From Flavobacteriales bacterium (GTDB taxonomy: Bacteria > Bacteroidota > Bacteroidia > Flavobacteriales > TMED113), in assembly GCA_002863085.1 (NCBI GenBank), contig PKDT01000029.1, positions 1-46,105 on the forward strand: a stretch of 46,105 nt of DNA, read 5' to 3'. The notes under the pieces are model-generated. The model saw only the letters and a list, made by a program, of their open reading frames with translations, searched no databases and was not told the DNA's origin. A program made the position numbers and the translations under genes. This document shows positions 8,554-17,864 of the stretch, one piece after another. Each line of letters starts with the position of its first letter. The stretch's first letter is position 1.

Positions 8554-10947
8554 TTGAAAAAAGAACAGATTACATATGACGAATTTAGGTCTGAGATTGT
8601 TAATGACTTTAAACTAGCTTGCTTAAGTCGTGAAGCCAGTCTTCTTGGAAGAAAAGAAGTGCTGACTGGCAAAGCTAAATTTGGGATTTTTGGAGATGGA
8701 AAAGAAATTGCACAAATTGCTATGGCTAAAGCGTTTAAAAAAGGAGACTTTCGTTCTGGATATTACCGCGATCAGACTTTCATGATGGCTATCGGAGAAC
8801 TAAGTCTTGAAGCATTTTTTTTTCAACTCTATTCTGAAACAAATATTAATAAGGAACCTGCTTCTGGTGGAAGACAAATGAACAATCATTTTGCTACAAG
8901 AAGTTTAGATGAAAATGGTGACTGGAAAGATTTAACAAACCAATATAACTCCTCATCTGACATTTCTCCAACAGGATCACAAATGCCGAGGCTTTTGGGA
9001 CTTGCCCACGCATCTAAAACATATAGGAATATTCCAAAAATAGACGCTGATAAATTTAGCTGTAATGGTAACGAAATCAGTTTTGGAACAATTGGAAACG
9101 CAAGTACATCGGAAGGTATTTTTTTTGAAACTGTCAATGCAGCAGGAGTGCTTCAAGTTCCAGTTCTAATATCAATTTGGGATGATAGATGGGGAATTTC
9201 CGTTCCAAGTAAATATCAAACTACTAAAGAGGACATTTCTCAACTTCTAAAAGGCTTTCAAAAAACTAAAAAAATTGATGGAATTGAAATATTTACAGTG
9301 AATGGTTGGAACTACAAAGAACTATGTGAAACATATTTAAAGGCAGAAGAGATTTGTAGAAATCATCATACCCCTGTTATAATTCACGTTAAAGAAATGA
9401 CACAGCCGCAGGGACATTCTACTTCAGGCTCTCACGAAAGATATAAATCAAAAAAAGAACTTGAATGGGAAAAGGAGTATGATTGTATAAAAAAAATGAA
9501 AGAGTGGATTGTAAATGAAAAAATTAGCTCCCAAAAACAATTAGAAGAAATTGAAAAAAATGCCAAGGAACTAGTTAAAACCGCTCAAAGAAAAACATGG
9601 AATAATTATTTGACAAGCCTCACAAAAGAAAAAGATGAACTTTTAAATATAATAAACTCTAACGAACAAGTAAAGGTGACGTACAGTAGTATGATTTCTA
9701 ACATAATTGACGAATCTTGCCCCACTAAAAGACAACTTATTACTCTGTCAAAAAAAATATTAAGGGACTTAAAATTTAAAAAATCTAAATTTGATGAACT
9801 TGAAAATTGGTTAAAGAGCAAGCTTGAAATATTTCAAAAAACCTTCTCCAGTCACCTTTACAGTGAGTCGAAAAAGTCTATCAAATATCAAAAACATACT
9901 GAAATAACTAACGTTGATTACCCGAATGAATTTGAGCTTGTTGATGGTAGAGTGATACTTAGAGACAATTTTGAATGTCTTCTAAAAAAAAATCCAAAAC
10001 TAATGATCTTTGGAGAAGATAGCGGAAAAATTGGAGATGTTAATCAAGGTCTTGAAGGTTTGCAACAAAAATTTGGTGAAGAAAGGATCTTTGACACCGG
10101 AATTCGTGAAGCTACAATAATTGGTCAAGGAATAGGTCTAGCCATGAGAGGACTTAAACCCATTGCCGAAATTCAATACCTTGATTACTTGTTATATGCT
10201 ATTCAAATTTTAAGCGATGACCTTGCAACTCTTCAATATAGAACTGTTGGTGGACAAAAGGCGCCTTTGATTATTAGAACGAGAGGGCATCGACTTGAAG
10301 GAATTTGGCATTCCGGTTCTCCAATTGGAGGAATCATTAACTTACTCAAAGGGATAAATATTCTTGTTCCTAGAAACATGATGAAAGCAGCCGGTTTTTA
10401 TAACAACCTAATTAATAAAGACGAACCAGCTTTAGTAATTGAATGTTTAAACGGTTACAGACTAAAAGAAAAAATGCCTTCAAATCTTGGTGAATTCGAA
10501 ACACCAATCGGCAAAATAGAGATCATAAGGTCCGGTGTCGATATCACGCTTGTTACTTACGGTTCATGTTGTAGAATTGCCATGGATGCAGCCGAGGAAT
10601 TAATGAAATTTAATATATCATTAGAGATCATTGATGTACAATCGCTCATCCCGTTCGACACAGATAATGACATTCTTAAAAGTATAGAAAAAACAAATCG
10701 AGTTGTTTTTATGGATGAAGATGTCCCAGGCGGAGCCACTGCATATATGATGCAAAAAGTTCTTGAAGGTCAAAATGCATACAATCACCTTGACAGTATG
10801 CCTCATACAATAACCTCAATGGACCATAGACCCGCTTACGGTGATGATGGAGATTACTTTTCAAAGTCAAATATTGATAATGTAATTGATAAGTGCTACA
10901 ATATTATGAATGAAACTAATCCAGAAAAATTTCCTAAATTTTATTAA
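8554..10947 (+). CDS. 2-oxoacid dehydrogenase E1, fused alpha and beta subunits (branched-chain type likely)
   Basis: TTG start. E1-alpha-like N-terminal half (REASLLGRKEVLTGKAKFGIFGDGKE) and transketolase-like E1-beta C-terminal half (PKLMIFGEDSGKIGDVNQGLEGL, FDTGIREATIIGQGIGLAMRG). Confidence 0.88.
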   Translation: MKKEQITYDEFRSEIVNDFKLACLSREASLLGRKEVLTGKAKFGIFGDGKEIAQIAMAKAFKKGDFRSGYYRDQTFMMAIGELSLEAFFFQLYSETNINKEPASGGRQMNNHFATRSLDENGDWKDLTNQYNSSSDISPTGSQMPRLLGLAHASKTYRNIPKIDADKFSCNGNEISFGTIGNASTSEGIFFETVNAAGVLQVPVLISIWDDRWGISVPSKYQTTKEDISQLLKGFQKTKKIDGIEIFTVNGWNYKELCETYLKAEEICRNHHTPVIIHVKEMTQPQGHSTSGSHERYKSKKELEWEKEYDCIKKMKEWIVNEKISSQKQLEEIEKNAKELVKTAQRKTWNNYLTSLTKEKDELLNIINSNEQVKVTYSSMISNIIDESCPTKRQLITLSKKILRDLKFKKSKFDELENWLKSKLEIFQKTFSSHLYSESKKSIKYQKHTEITNVDYPNEFELVDGRVILRDNFECLLKKNPKLMIFGEDSGKIGDVNQGLEGLQQKFGEERIFDTGIREATIIGQGIGLAMRGLKPIAEIQYLDYLLYAIQILSDDLATLQYRTVGGQKAPLIIRTRGHRLEGIWHSGSPIGGIINLLKGINILVPRNMMKAAGFYNNLINKDEPALVIECLNGYRLKEKMPSNLGEFETPIGKIEIIRSGVDITLVTYGSCCRIAMDAAEELMKFNISLEIIDVQSLIPFDTDNDILKSIEKTNRVVFMDEDVPGGATAYMMQKVLEGQNAYNHLDSMPHTITSMDHRPAYGDDGDYFSKSNIDNVIDKCYNIMNETNPEKFPKFY

Positions 10948-11772
10948 TTGAACAATCTAACTGAATCAGACAGCAAGTACGATAACCTTCACGAAATGAA
11001 GGTTAAAAGTATTTTAGAGAAAATTAATAAAGAAGACTCTGAAGTTTCAAATACTGTTAAAGAATCTATTCCAGATTTAAAAAAATTATGTGATGAAATA
11101 ATTATAAGATTAAACAACAGTGGTCGACTTTTTTATATTGGTTCTGGAACTAGTGGCAGGCTTGGAATTTTAGATGCATCTGAATGTCCCCCAACTTTTG
11201 GAGTAAGTCATGAGAAAATAATCGGTATAATTGCTGGAGGAGATTCTGCAATTAGAAAAGCAGTAGAGTCGGCTGAAGATGATGAAAACCAAGCATGGAT
11301 TGATTTAAATAAATTTAACATTAATAAAAATGATGTTGTAATAGGTATAACATCATCAGGTTCAACTCCATATGTTGTTGGGGGACTAAAAAAATGTTTT
11401 GAAAATAAAATCTATACAGCCTCAATTATCTGTAATGAAAATATGCCAATATCAAAATACTCAAAGATAACAATATCTCTTCTTGTTGGACCAGAATTTA
11501 TTACTGGCAGTACAAGAATGAAAGCAGGAACTGCTCAAAAAATGGTATTAAATATGATCTCCACCACTGTTATGATAAGACTTGGACATATCCGTGGTAA
11601 TAAAATGATTGATATGAAAATTAATAACTCAAAACTAAAAAAAAGAGGAATTAATATTATCATGAAGGAACTAAATATATGTAGTAATGATGCTGAAGAG
11701 TTATTAACTAAGCATGGGAGTGTGAGAAAAGCAATAGATTTGAATTATGATAAAAAATATAAAAAAATTTAA
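10948..11772 (+). CDS. murQ: N-acetylmuramic acid 6-phosphate etherase
   Basis: TESDSKYDNL, SIS-domain YIGSGTSGRLGILDASECPPTFG, VGPEFITGSTRMKAGTAQKM; TTG start directly after the preceding stop. Confidence 0.93.
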   Translation: MNNLTESDSKYDNLHEMKVKSILEKINKEDSEVSNTVKESIPDLKKLCDEIIIRLNNSGRLFYIGSGTSGRLGILDASECPPTFGVSHEKIIGIIAGGDSAIRKAVESAEDDENQAWIDLNKFNINKNDVVIGITSSGSTPYVVGGLKKCFENKIYTASIICNENMPISKYSKITISLLVGPEFITGSTRMKAGTAQKMVLNMISTTVMIRLGHIRGNKMIDMKINNSKLKKRGINIIMKELNICSNDAEELLTKHGSVRKAIDLNYDKKYKKI

Positions 11773-11980
11773 ACAAGGAGTCCAAAAAATTGCCATTGCA
11801 ATTTGTTTTTTACCAGGCCCTATTCTCTATGTGATTGGGAGCCACAACAACAGTATTTCCCAAACCAATGAACTAGTTCTTGCAATTGTGGGGTTTTCAT
11901 GCATGACGGTATGTGTGTTAGCTTTTTTTTGGGGAGTAAGGAATATGTTATCAGGTTTTTTTGATGAACCTAACGAATAA
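11747..11980 (+). CDS. Small membrane protein (DUF6095-like)
   Basis: 77 aa, two TM segments, 26-nt overlap with murQ; this arrangement is typical of Bacteroidota. Confidence 0.65.
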   Translation: MIKNIKKFKQGVQKIAIAICFLPGPILYVIGSHNNSISQTNELVLAIVGFSCMTVCVLAFFWGVRNMLSGFFDEPNE

Positions 11981-12734
11981 AAGTTAGAGTGTCAGATGAT
12001 GACCTCTTGGGCTCATAAGAATATCCCATGCCGCTGAAATCCTTTAATATATCAATATCCTTAACCTTATTTTTAATTAAAAATGCAGCCATCATTCCAC
12101 GTGCTTTTTTAGCAAAAAAACTTATTATTTTATAATCATTTTTCTTCTTATCCAGGAACTTTACGTTGATCAAAGTAGTCTTAATTTTTTTAGGATTAAG
12201 TACAGAAAAGTATTCATTTGATGCTAGATTTAATAAAAAATCGGAATTGTTTTCTTCTAAACTTTTGTTTAATAAGTTTGTTACACTGTCGCCCCAAAAA
12301 TCATATAAATTCTTGCCTCTGCTATTTTTAAGTTTTGTACCCATTTCAAGTCTATATGGCATGATTAGGTCGAAGGGTCTTAGTATCCCATGTAAACCTG
12401 AAAGAATTCTAATAGAATCTTGTGAATACATTAAGTCTTTGTCAGAGAGAGAATCAACATCTAAGCCTTTGTAAACCCCTCCGCGAAAACAAAAAATTGA
12501 TTGTTTTGAGTTGTTGAGAGTAAACTCTTTAGTCCAATTCTTATATCTTTCATAATTCAACGAACCTAATTTACTACTAATCTTCATAAGTTTTGAAAGA
12601 TTATCACTATTTAATTTCTTTAACTCATTTATAAGAATTTGACTATCATCAATGAGATTTGGTCTGGTATAGTTTTTCATTATGCAAGGGGTATCAAAGT
12701 CAAGTGTTTTTGCAGGTGATAGAATAGCAATCAT
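11970..12734 (-). CDS. yaaA: Peroxide stress protein YaaA (DUF328 family)
   Basis: MIAILSPAKTLDFDTP N-terminus; LSGLHGILRPFDLIMPYRLEMGTKL. Confidence 0.92.
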   Translation of the reverse strand: MIAILSPAKTLDFDTPCIMKNYTRPNLIDDSQILINELKKLNSDNLSKLMKISSKLGSLNYERYKNWTKEFTLNNSKQSIFCFRGGVYKGLDVDSLSDKDLMYSQDSIRILSGLHGILRPFDLIMPYRLEMGTKLKNSRGKNLYDFWGDSVTNLLNKSLEENNSDFLLNLASNEYFSVLNPKKIKTTLINVKFLDKKKNDYKIISFFAKKARGMMAAFLIKNKVKDIDILKDFSGMGYSYEPKRSSSDTLTFIR

Positions 12735-12738
12735 AATT

Positions 12739-13800
12739 TTAATTATTAAAAGGGTTACTAAAATCAGGGTTGTTTATAAACTCATCGTCTGATAAAGTTA
12801 ATAGGAAAGCCTTTAGATTATCTTTTTCTTGTTGGCTTAACAAAAGTCCTTGACCAACATATTTCATCAGTGGATCTACATTTGGAGAGTCGTAACCTCC
12901 AAAATCATAAAAATCAATAACCTCATCGAGTGTGGCAAAACGTCCATCATGCATGTATGGAGATGAAAACTCTATATTTCTCAAAGTTGGTGATTTAAAT
13001 GATGCTTGATCTAAAGGATTTGATGTAACCTCATATCTGCCCAGATCAGTATATGTCTCATCAAGTCCATTATTGTGAAATAAGTTATCTGTAAAGAGTC
13101 CAATGGGATGACAGTGAAAACAGTCTCCTCTCTCTGTTGAAAAAATATTAAATCCATCAATTTCTTCATCTGTAAAAGCTAATTCTCCCCTGAGCCATTT
13201 ATCGAATTTAGAATTAGTTGAGATTATTGTTCTTTGGAACTGAGCAATTGCATTTAAAATTTTTAATGAATCAATGTCTGTGGAACCAAAAGCTTGACAA
13301 AACATTTCTGAATAAAATTCTGACAATTCTATTCTTTCAACAATCTCTGTCCAATTATTATTATGTAATTCAATTTCATTAAAAATAGGTCGAATAGCTT
13401 GAGTCTCAAGTGAGCTACTTTTCCCATCCCAATCATATTCTAGTTGAAATGCGCTATTTATAATTGTTGAGGCATTTCTACTACCTACAGAATTATTTAC
13501 TCCAAAACTATATTGTGTATTGTCACCAAAGGCATATTCTTGCTTATGACACGAAGCACATGATACAGAGTTGTCGGAGCTTAATATTGGGTCATAAAAT
13601 AAATGTCTTCCTAGGTTGACACCTTCAAATGTAGTGGGGTTATCATTTGGAATGTTTGGACTTGGAAAATTTGAAGGATATACCAAATCAAAGTAAGTTA
13701 AATTATAATCGTTACAATTATCTATTTCCGTACAGTCCTGCTCGTACTGTTCACAAGCATAAAATAAAAATATTAGCAAAATTAAAATCTTCTTGAACAT
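12739..13800 (-). CDS. Di-heme cytochrome c peroxidase, MauG/MbnH-like lipoprotein
   Basis: Lipobox-like FYAC; two CxxCH motifs (CASCH, CFHCH); GRHLFYDPILSSDNSVSCASCH and SPYMHDGRFATLDEVIDFYDFGG typical of the family. Confidence 0.9.
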   Translation of the reverse strand: MFKKILILLIFLFYACEQYEQDCTEIDNCNDYNLTYFDLVYPSNFPSPNIPNDNPTTFEGVNLGRHLFYDPILSSDNSVSCASCHKQEYAFGDNTQYSFGVNNSVGSRNASTIINSAFQLEYDWDGKSSSLETQAIRPIFNEIELHNNNWTEIVERIELSEFYSEMFCQAFGSTDIDSLKILNAIAQFQRTIISTNSKFDKWLRGELAFTDEEIDGFNIFSTERGDCFHCHPIGLFTDNLFHNNGLDETYTDLGRYEVTSNPLDQASFKSPTLRNIEFSSPYMHDGRFATLDEVIDFYDFGGYDSPNVDPLMKYVGQGLLLSQQEKDNLKAFLLTLSDDEFINNPDFSNPFNN

Positions 13801-13801
13801 T

Positions 13802-14710
13802 TTAATTAGGAATTACTGTAAATACATCACTAGCATTTTGTTGGATAATGGTTTGTGCGTTGTTATTGGACATAATTCCAGAACCAAAAATATCTAGGTC
13901 ATATATCGGATTATTATACCAGTTATTAATATTCATATTAATAGAAATAGAACTTGAGGGACTAAAAGTGTAGGTATCAAACAAAAATGAAAAATCATTA
14001 GAGTTTGTGGGCCCTGTATGATTGTTATAAAAAACTACTTCTGAGTTTTGATCGATGTATTTTCCTTCCAACTTCATATAATGGTAACCTCCTTGCAATG
14101 CATCATTTGTCCCATTTAAGTTTGGCCAAAGCATTGATAAATGGAAATTGTCGGGTTCATTAATAAAATTATTATCAATATTTTGAATAGATGAGAAGCC
14201 ATATCTGAAACTGATCCCAGTACATTCTCCAGGTAAATCAAAAATTGTTTTATTTAGAGTTTCGGGAAGATCAGAATTGATGAAGAAAAAATCATCTAAA
14301 ACAACAGTGGAATCAACAAAAAATAATGTTATGTCACTCAATACATATAAAATTCTTCTAACGCTATAGTTGTTTTGAGCTAAATTGAAATAAGATGGGT
14401 CGTTATTACCAAAATTAACATTTTGATTATCAACAAAATGATTAAATGTTATATCTAAGCAGTAGTATTCGGGATTTATACAATTATAAACACATGAACC
14501 ATCATCTGTATTTGCATCCGCATTAAAGTTGTCTGCTTCAGGATTAATACAACCATAAATTACACACGAACCATCATCTTTATCAGCTTCAGGATCAAAA
14601 TTATCTGCATCAGGATTTGTGCAACCAGAATCATTACATGAATTGTGAACCACTGTTGCTCCTAAAATAACAAAAAATAAAAAAAAATAGTTCTTACGAG
14701 GAAAAGTCAT
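13802..14710 (-). CDS. MbnP-like lipoprotein with N-terminal tandem DDGSC repeats
   Basis: Two repeats GC(T/I)NP(D/E)ADNF(D/N)..A(D/N).DDGSCVY, then an MbnP-like domain (LDITFNHFVDNQ, VRRILYVLSDITLFF, HLSMLWPNLNG...GGYHYMKLEGKY). Confidence 0.8.
   Translation of the reverse strand: MTFPRKNYFFLFFVILGATVVHNSCNDSGCTNPDADNFDPEADKDDGSCVIYGCINPEADNFNADANTDDGSCVYNCINPEYYCLDITFNHFVDNQNVNFGNNDPSYFNLAQNNYSVRRILYVLSDITLFFVDSTVVLDDFFFINSDLPETLNKTIFDLPGECTGISFRYGFSSIQNIDNNFINEPDNFHLSMLWPNLNGTNDALQGGYHYMKLEGKYIDQNSEVVFYNNHTGPTNSNDFSFLFDTYTFSPSSSISINMNINNWYNNPIYDLDIFGSGIMSNNNAQTIIQQNASDVFTVIPN
14486..14626 (-). repeat. Tandem ~69-72 bp repeat encoding two DDGSC modules in the MbnP-like protein
   Basis: Two consecutive units: GCTNPDADNFDPEADKDDGSCVIY and GCINPEADNFNADANTDDGSCVY. 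Confidence 0.85.
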
Positions 14711-14720
14711 ATATTATGGT

Positions 14721-17315
14721 ATGAAATTTAAATCACTACTTACAAAAATAATATTATTTCCGTACTTGTTTGTATTTGGCTCTAACATATCAGACCAACT
14801 AAGTACAATACTAAAAGAATATAATAATAAAAGCCTAGTTCCAATAATCATTGAAATTAAGGACAATTATGACATTGAAAATCTCAAAATTCAATTTATT
14901 GAAGAAAATATTCCTGTCAAAAAAAGATCTTCTATTATTGCGAAATCAATGTCCGAGGTCAGTATCAAAAGTCAAAAACCTATAATTGAAATAATCAAAG
15001 CTAATCCATCGGATTTTAATAATTTAAAAACTTCGTGGATTATCAACAGTATTTTTGTTCATGCTTCTAAAAATTTAATTAAACAGATATCTCAACACCC
15101 AAACGTAAAGAAAATTGACGTACAAAATACTGAATCTGATATTATCGATTTTTTTGACATTGGGAGTCAAAACATTAACTCCGAAAACAGCACTGAACCA
15201 GGAATCGAAGCTATTAATGTAAGACCTTTATGGGATATGGGATATACTGGTAAGGGTGTTTTGGTTTTCAATTACGATACCGGTGTCTGGCCGGAACACA
15301 ATGCTTTTTCTGAAAGATTTTTTGGCAACTTTTATCCCATGGAACAATCCTGGGACGGATACTTCTCAGAAGTACCAAACGGTCATGTTAGTAATCACGG
15401 TACCCATACCCTAGGAACAATGGCAGGACTAGTTTCTGAAACAAATGATACTATTGGAATTGCTTTTGGTTCATATTGGATTGCAAATGACTATGTTACT
15501 TCAACTGTGGCTACACTTCCACCAATAATTGACATGATAACATCTTTCGAGTGGGCTTTGAATCCAGATGGAGACTACAACACAGACTACGATGTTCCTG
15601 ATGTTATAAACAACTCCTGGAGATGGTATAATGAAATTGACACTTTTCAATGTAGTGGCTATGTTGTAGAATTAATGAATATAATTGAAGCTGCTGGAAT
15701 TGCTAATATTTTTTCAGCCGGAAATAATGGACCAAACAATGATGGAGTCAGATCTCCTCAACGAATTAACTCCAATCTTGTAAATACTTTTTGTGTTGGA
15801 AGTGTGAATGCTAACAGTAGTGAACTTCCAATAAGTTCATTTTCTTGCAGAGGCCCTACCCAATGTCCGGGTGAAGGTTCTCTTTCAATTTATCCTGAGG
15901 TGGTGGCTCCAGGTGAAAGCATTAGGTCAGCATGGGGTAAGGACGGATTTAATTCAATCTCAGGAACATCAATGGCCTCTCCCCATGTATCAGGTGTAGT
16001 CATGTTATTAAAAGAGGCTTTCCCGTATCTAAGTGGTCAAGAAATTCTTCTTGCAATTTATAACACAGCTAACGATCTAGGTGAGGTGGGAGAAGATAAC
16101 ACATTTGGTATGGGTATGATTGACGCATTTGCTGCATTTAATTTTTTATCGATTAGTAATGAACCTGTTTCGCCTTTTAATAATGACAGTGAAGATTTAA
16201 TTTTAAAAAAAATTACAGAGATACCAAATCAAATAAGTTGCGAGACTTTTTTTAATCCTGCCATTCATGTTGTAAATAATACAAATAACCATATTGATAG
16301 TTTAATTATATATTGTAGAAATTACTCAAATAATCTCACTGACTCAACTATTGTTTTTGCTGATCTTGCTGTTGGACAAAGTGGAATATATAATTATGGA
16401 AACATCCCCACAACGTTAATTGGAAATATAGAAATACAGTTCGAGATAAAGAACAAGTCATTTATTGAAGAGATAGATTATCACAATAATAAGAGAATGG
16501 TTAGATTTCTTCAAAAACCTAGCTATGTAATGCCATTTTTTGAGAATTTTGAAAGTTTGGATTTTGATTACAAGTGGCATATTCAAAATAATGATTACTC
16601 CCGATCTTGGGAAACCATAGAAACATATGACAATGATGAAGTCAATACTTCTGCATACGTAAATTTATATGGATATAACCCAAGAGCAGAACAAAAAGAT
16701 GAATTGATAGGTCCAAATATTTACATAGATTCTGAAAATTCAGAACTTTCTTTTAATGTTGCATATCAGAAATATAATAATTCATCAAAACAAGACACTC
16801 TTCAGTTGTTCATTTCAACTGATTGTGGTTCAAACTTCAACTATTTAGTTTACGAGAAGGGAGGCAGTGATCTAAGTACTCTTGATGAAATTACTCCTAA
16901 TTTCATACCAGGTGATGCCACAAATTGGAGAAATGAAACAGTAGAATTAGAAAATTTCTATGACGAAAATATTATGCTCAAGTTTGTTACTACAAACCTT
17001 AGGGGAAATAACATATTTGTAGATGATATAATGGTTTATGACCCTGAAAATGTCAGTTTGCACGACTATTCTTTACCATCAATTTCAATTTATCCCAATC
17101 CGTCTAAAAACATATTTGAAATAGCTGTAAAAAATCAAAACATTGAAGAAATTATAATTTATAATTCATTAGGTAAAACTATTTTTGAAGACAAAATGAT
17201 AAAATCATCTAGCAAGTACACATTAGATCTTGATTCACGTCAAAGTGGTGTTTACATTATGTCAATTAATATCAACGGACAAAATTTCTTCTATAAGCTT
17301 TTTAAAAATAATTAG
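14721..17315 (+). CDS. Subtilisin-like S8 serine protease with T9SS type A sorting domain
   Basis: VLVFNYDTGVWPEH (Asp), SNHGTHTLGTMAG (His), FSAGNNGPNND (Asn), ISGTSMASPHVSGV (Ser); C-terminus SIYPNPSKNIFEI...YNSLGKTIF. Confidence 0.93.
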   Translation: MKFKSLLTKIILFPYLFVFGSNISDQLSTILKEYNNKSLVPIIIEIKDNYDIENLKIQFIEENIPVKKRSSIIAKSMSEVSIKSQKPIIEIIKANPSDFNNLKTSWIINSIFVHASKNLIKQISQHPNVKKIDVQNTESDIIDFFDIGSQNINSENSTEPGIEAINVRPLWDMGYTGKGVLVFNYDTGVWPEHNAFSERFFGNFYPMEQSWDGYFSEVPNGHVSNHGTHTLGTMAGLVSETNDTIGIAFGSYWIANDYVTSTVATLPPIIDMITSFEWALNPDGDYNTDYDVPDVINNSWRWYNEIDTFQCSGYVVELMNIIEAAGIANIFSAGNNGPNNDGVRSPQRINSNLVNTFCVGSVNANSSELPISSFSCRGPTQCPGEGSLSIYPEVVAPGESIRSAWGKDGFNSISGTSMASPHVSGVVMLLKEAFPYLSGQEILLAIYNTANDLGEVGEDNTFGMGMIDAFAAFNFLSISNEPVSPFNNDSEDLILKKITEIPNQISCETFFNPAIHVVNNTNNHIDSLIIYCRNYSNNLTDSTIVFADLAVGQSGIYNYGNIPTTLIGNIEIQFEIKNKSFIEEIDYHNNKRMVRFLQKPSYVMPFFENFESLDFDYKWHIQNNDYSRSWETIETYDNDEVNTSAYVNLYGYNPRAEQKDELIGPNIYIDSENSELSFNVAYQKYNNSSKQDTLQLFISTDCGSNFNYLVYEKGGSDLSTLDEITPNFIPGDATNWRNETVELENFYDENIMLKFVTTNLRGNNIFVDDIMVYDPENVSLHDYSLPSISIYPNPSKNIFEIAVKNQNIEEIIIYNSLGKTIFEDKMIKSSSKYTLDLDSRQSGVYIMSININGQNFFYKLFKNN

Positions 17316-17851
17316 TCCTCTATAGACATTCTTCCAGAAACGTTCACTTTAATAGTGTCTGCAATGTTCATTCGGACTATCTTCGGGATTTTAATTTTAA
17401 AGTCCTTAAGCGCGACATAAAATTCTGAAGAGAATTTTAAAGTACTATCACTAGTTTCAATAAAAGTATCAATTAATATATTATTTTCAACACCATGTAT
17501 ACTTATTTGACCCGTTGCAGTGGCTTCAATCTTTTCCGAATCAGCAAAGGACATTTTATTTTTAAAGCTTCCTTTGAATGTTGAAAGGGGAAATTTGTGC
17601 GATTCTAAATATTTATCGTTAAAATGTTTTTGCATCAAAGACGAAGGAAAGGTAAATGATGAAATTGGAACTCTGAAAAAAAAATTACCATTGTTTAAAT
17701 CAACTACTCCTTCTAAATTATTGGAAACAGCTGAAATATCCTCCAAAGGAGCCCAGGAGTAAAATGAGACCTCTGACTGCTCTACAAAATACTTTTGAGA
17801 GTGAGAAAAAAGAGTTATCGATAGAGTTAATAAAAATATTAAAAATTTCAT
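17312..17851 (-). CDS. YceI family protein
   Basis: KYFVEQSEVSFYSWAPLEDISAVSNNLEGVVDLNNGNFFFRVPISSF, HKFPLSTFKGSF, ATGQISIHGVENNI. Confidence 0.85.
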   Translation of the reverse strand: MKFLIFLLTLSITLFSHSQKYFVEQSEVSFYSWAPLEDISAVSNNLEGVVDLNNGNFFFRVPISSFTFPSSLMQKHFNDKYLESHKFPLSTFKGSFKNKMSFADSEKIEATATGQISIHGVENNILIDTFIETSDSTLKFSSEFYVALKDFKIKIPKIVRMNIADTIKVNVSGRMSIED

Positions 17852-17864
17852 AATACAAAATTAA

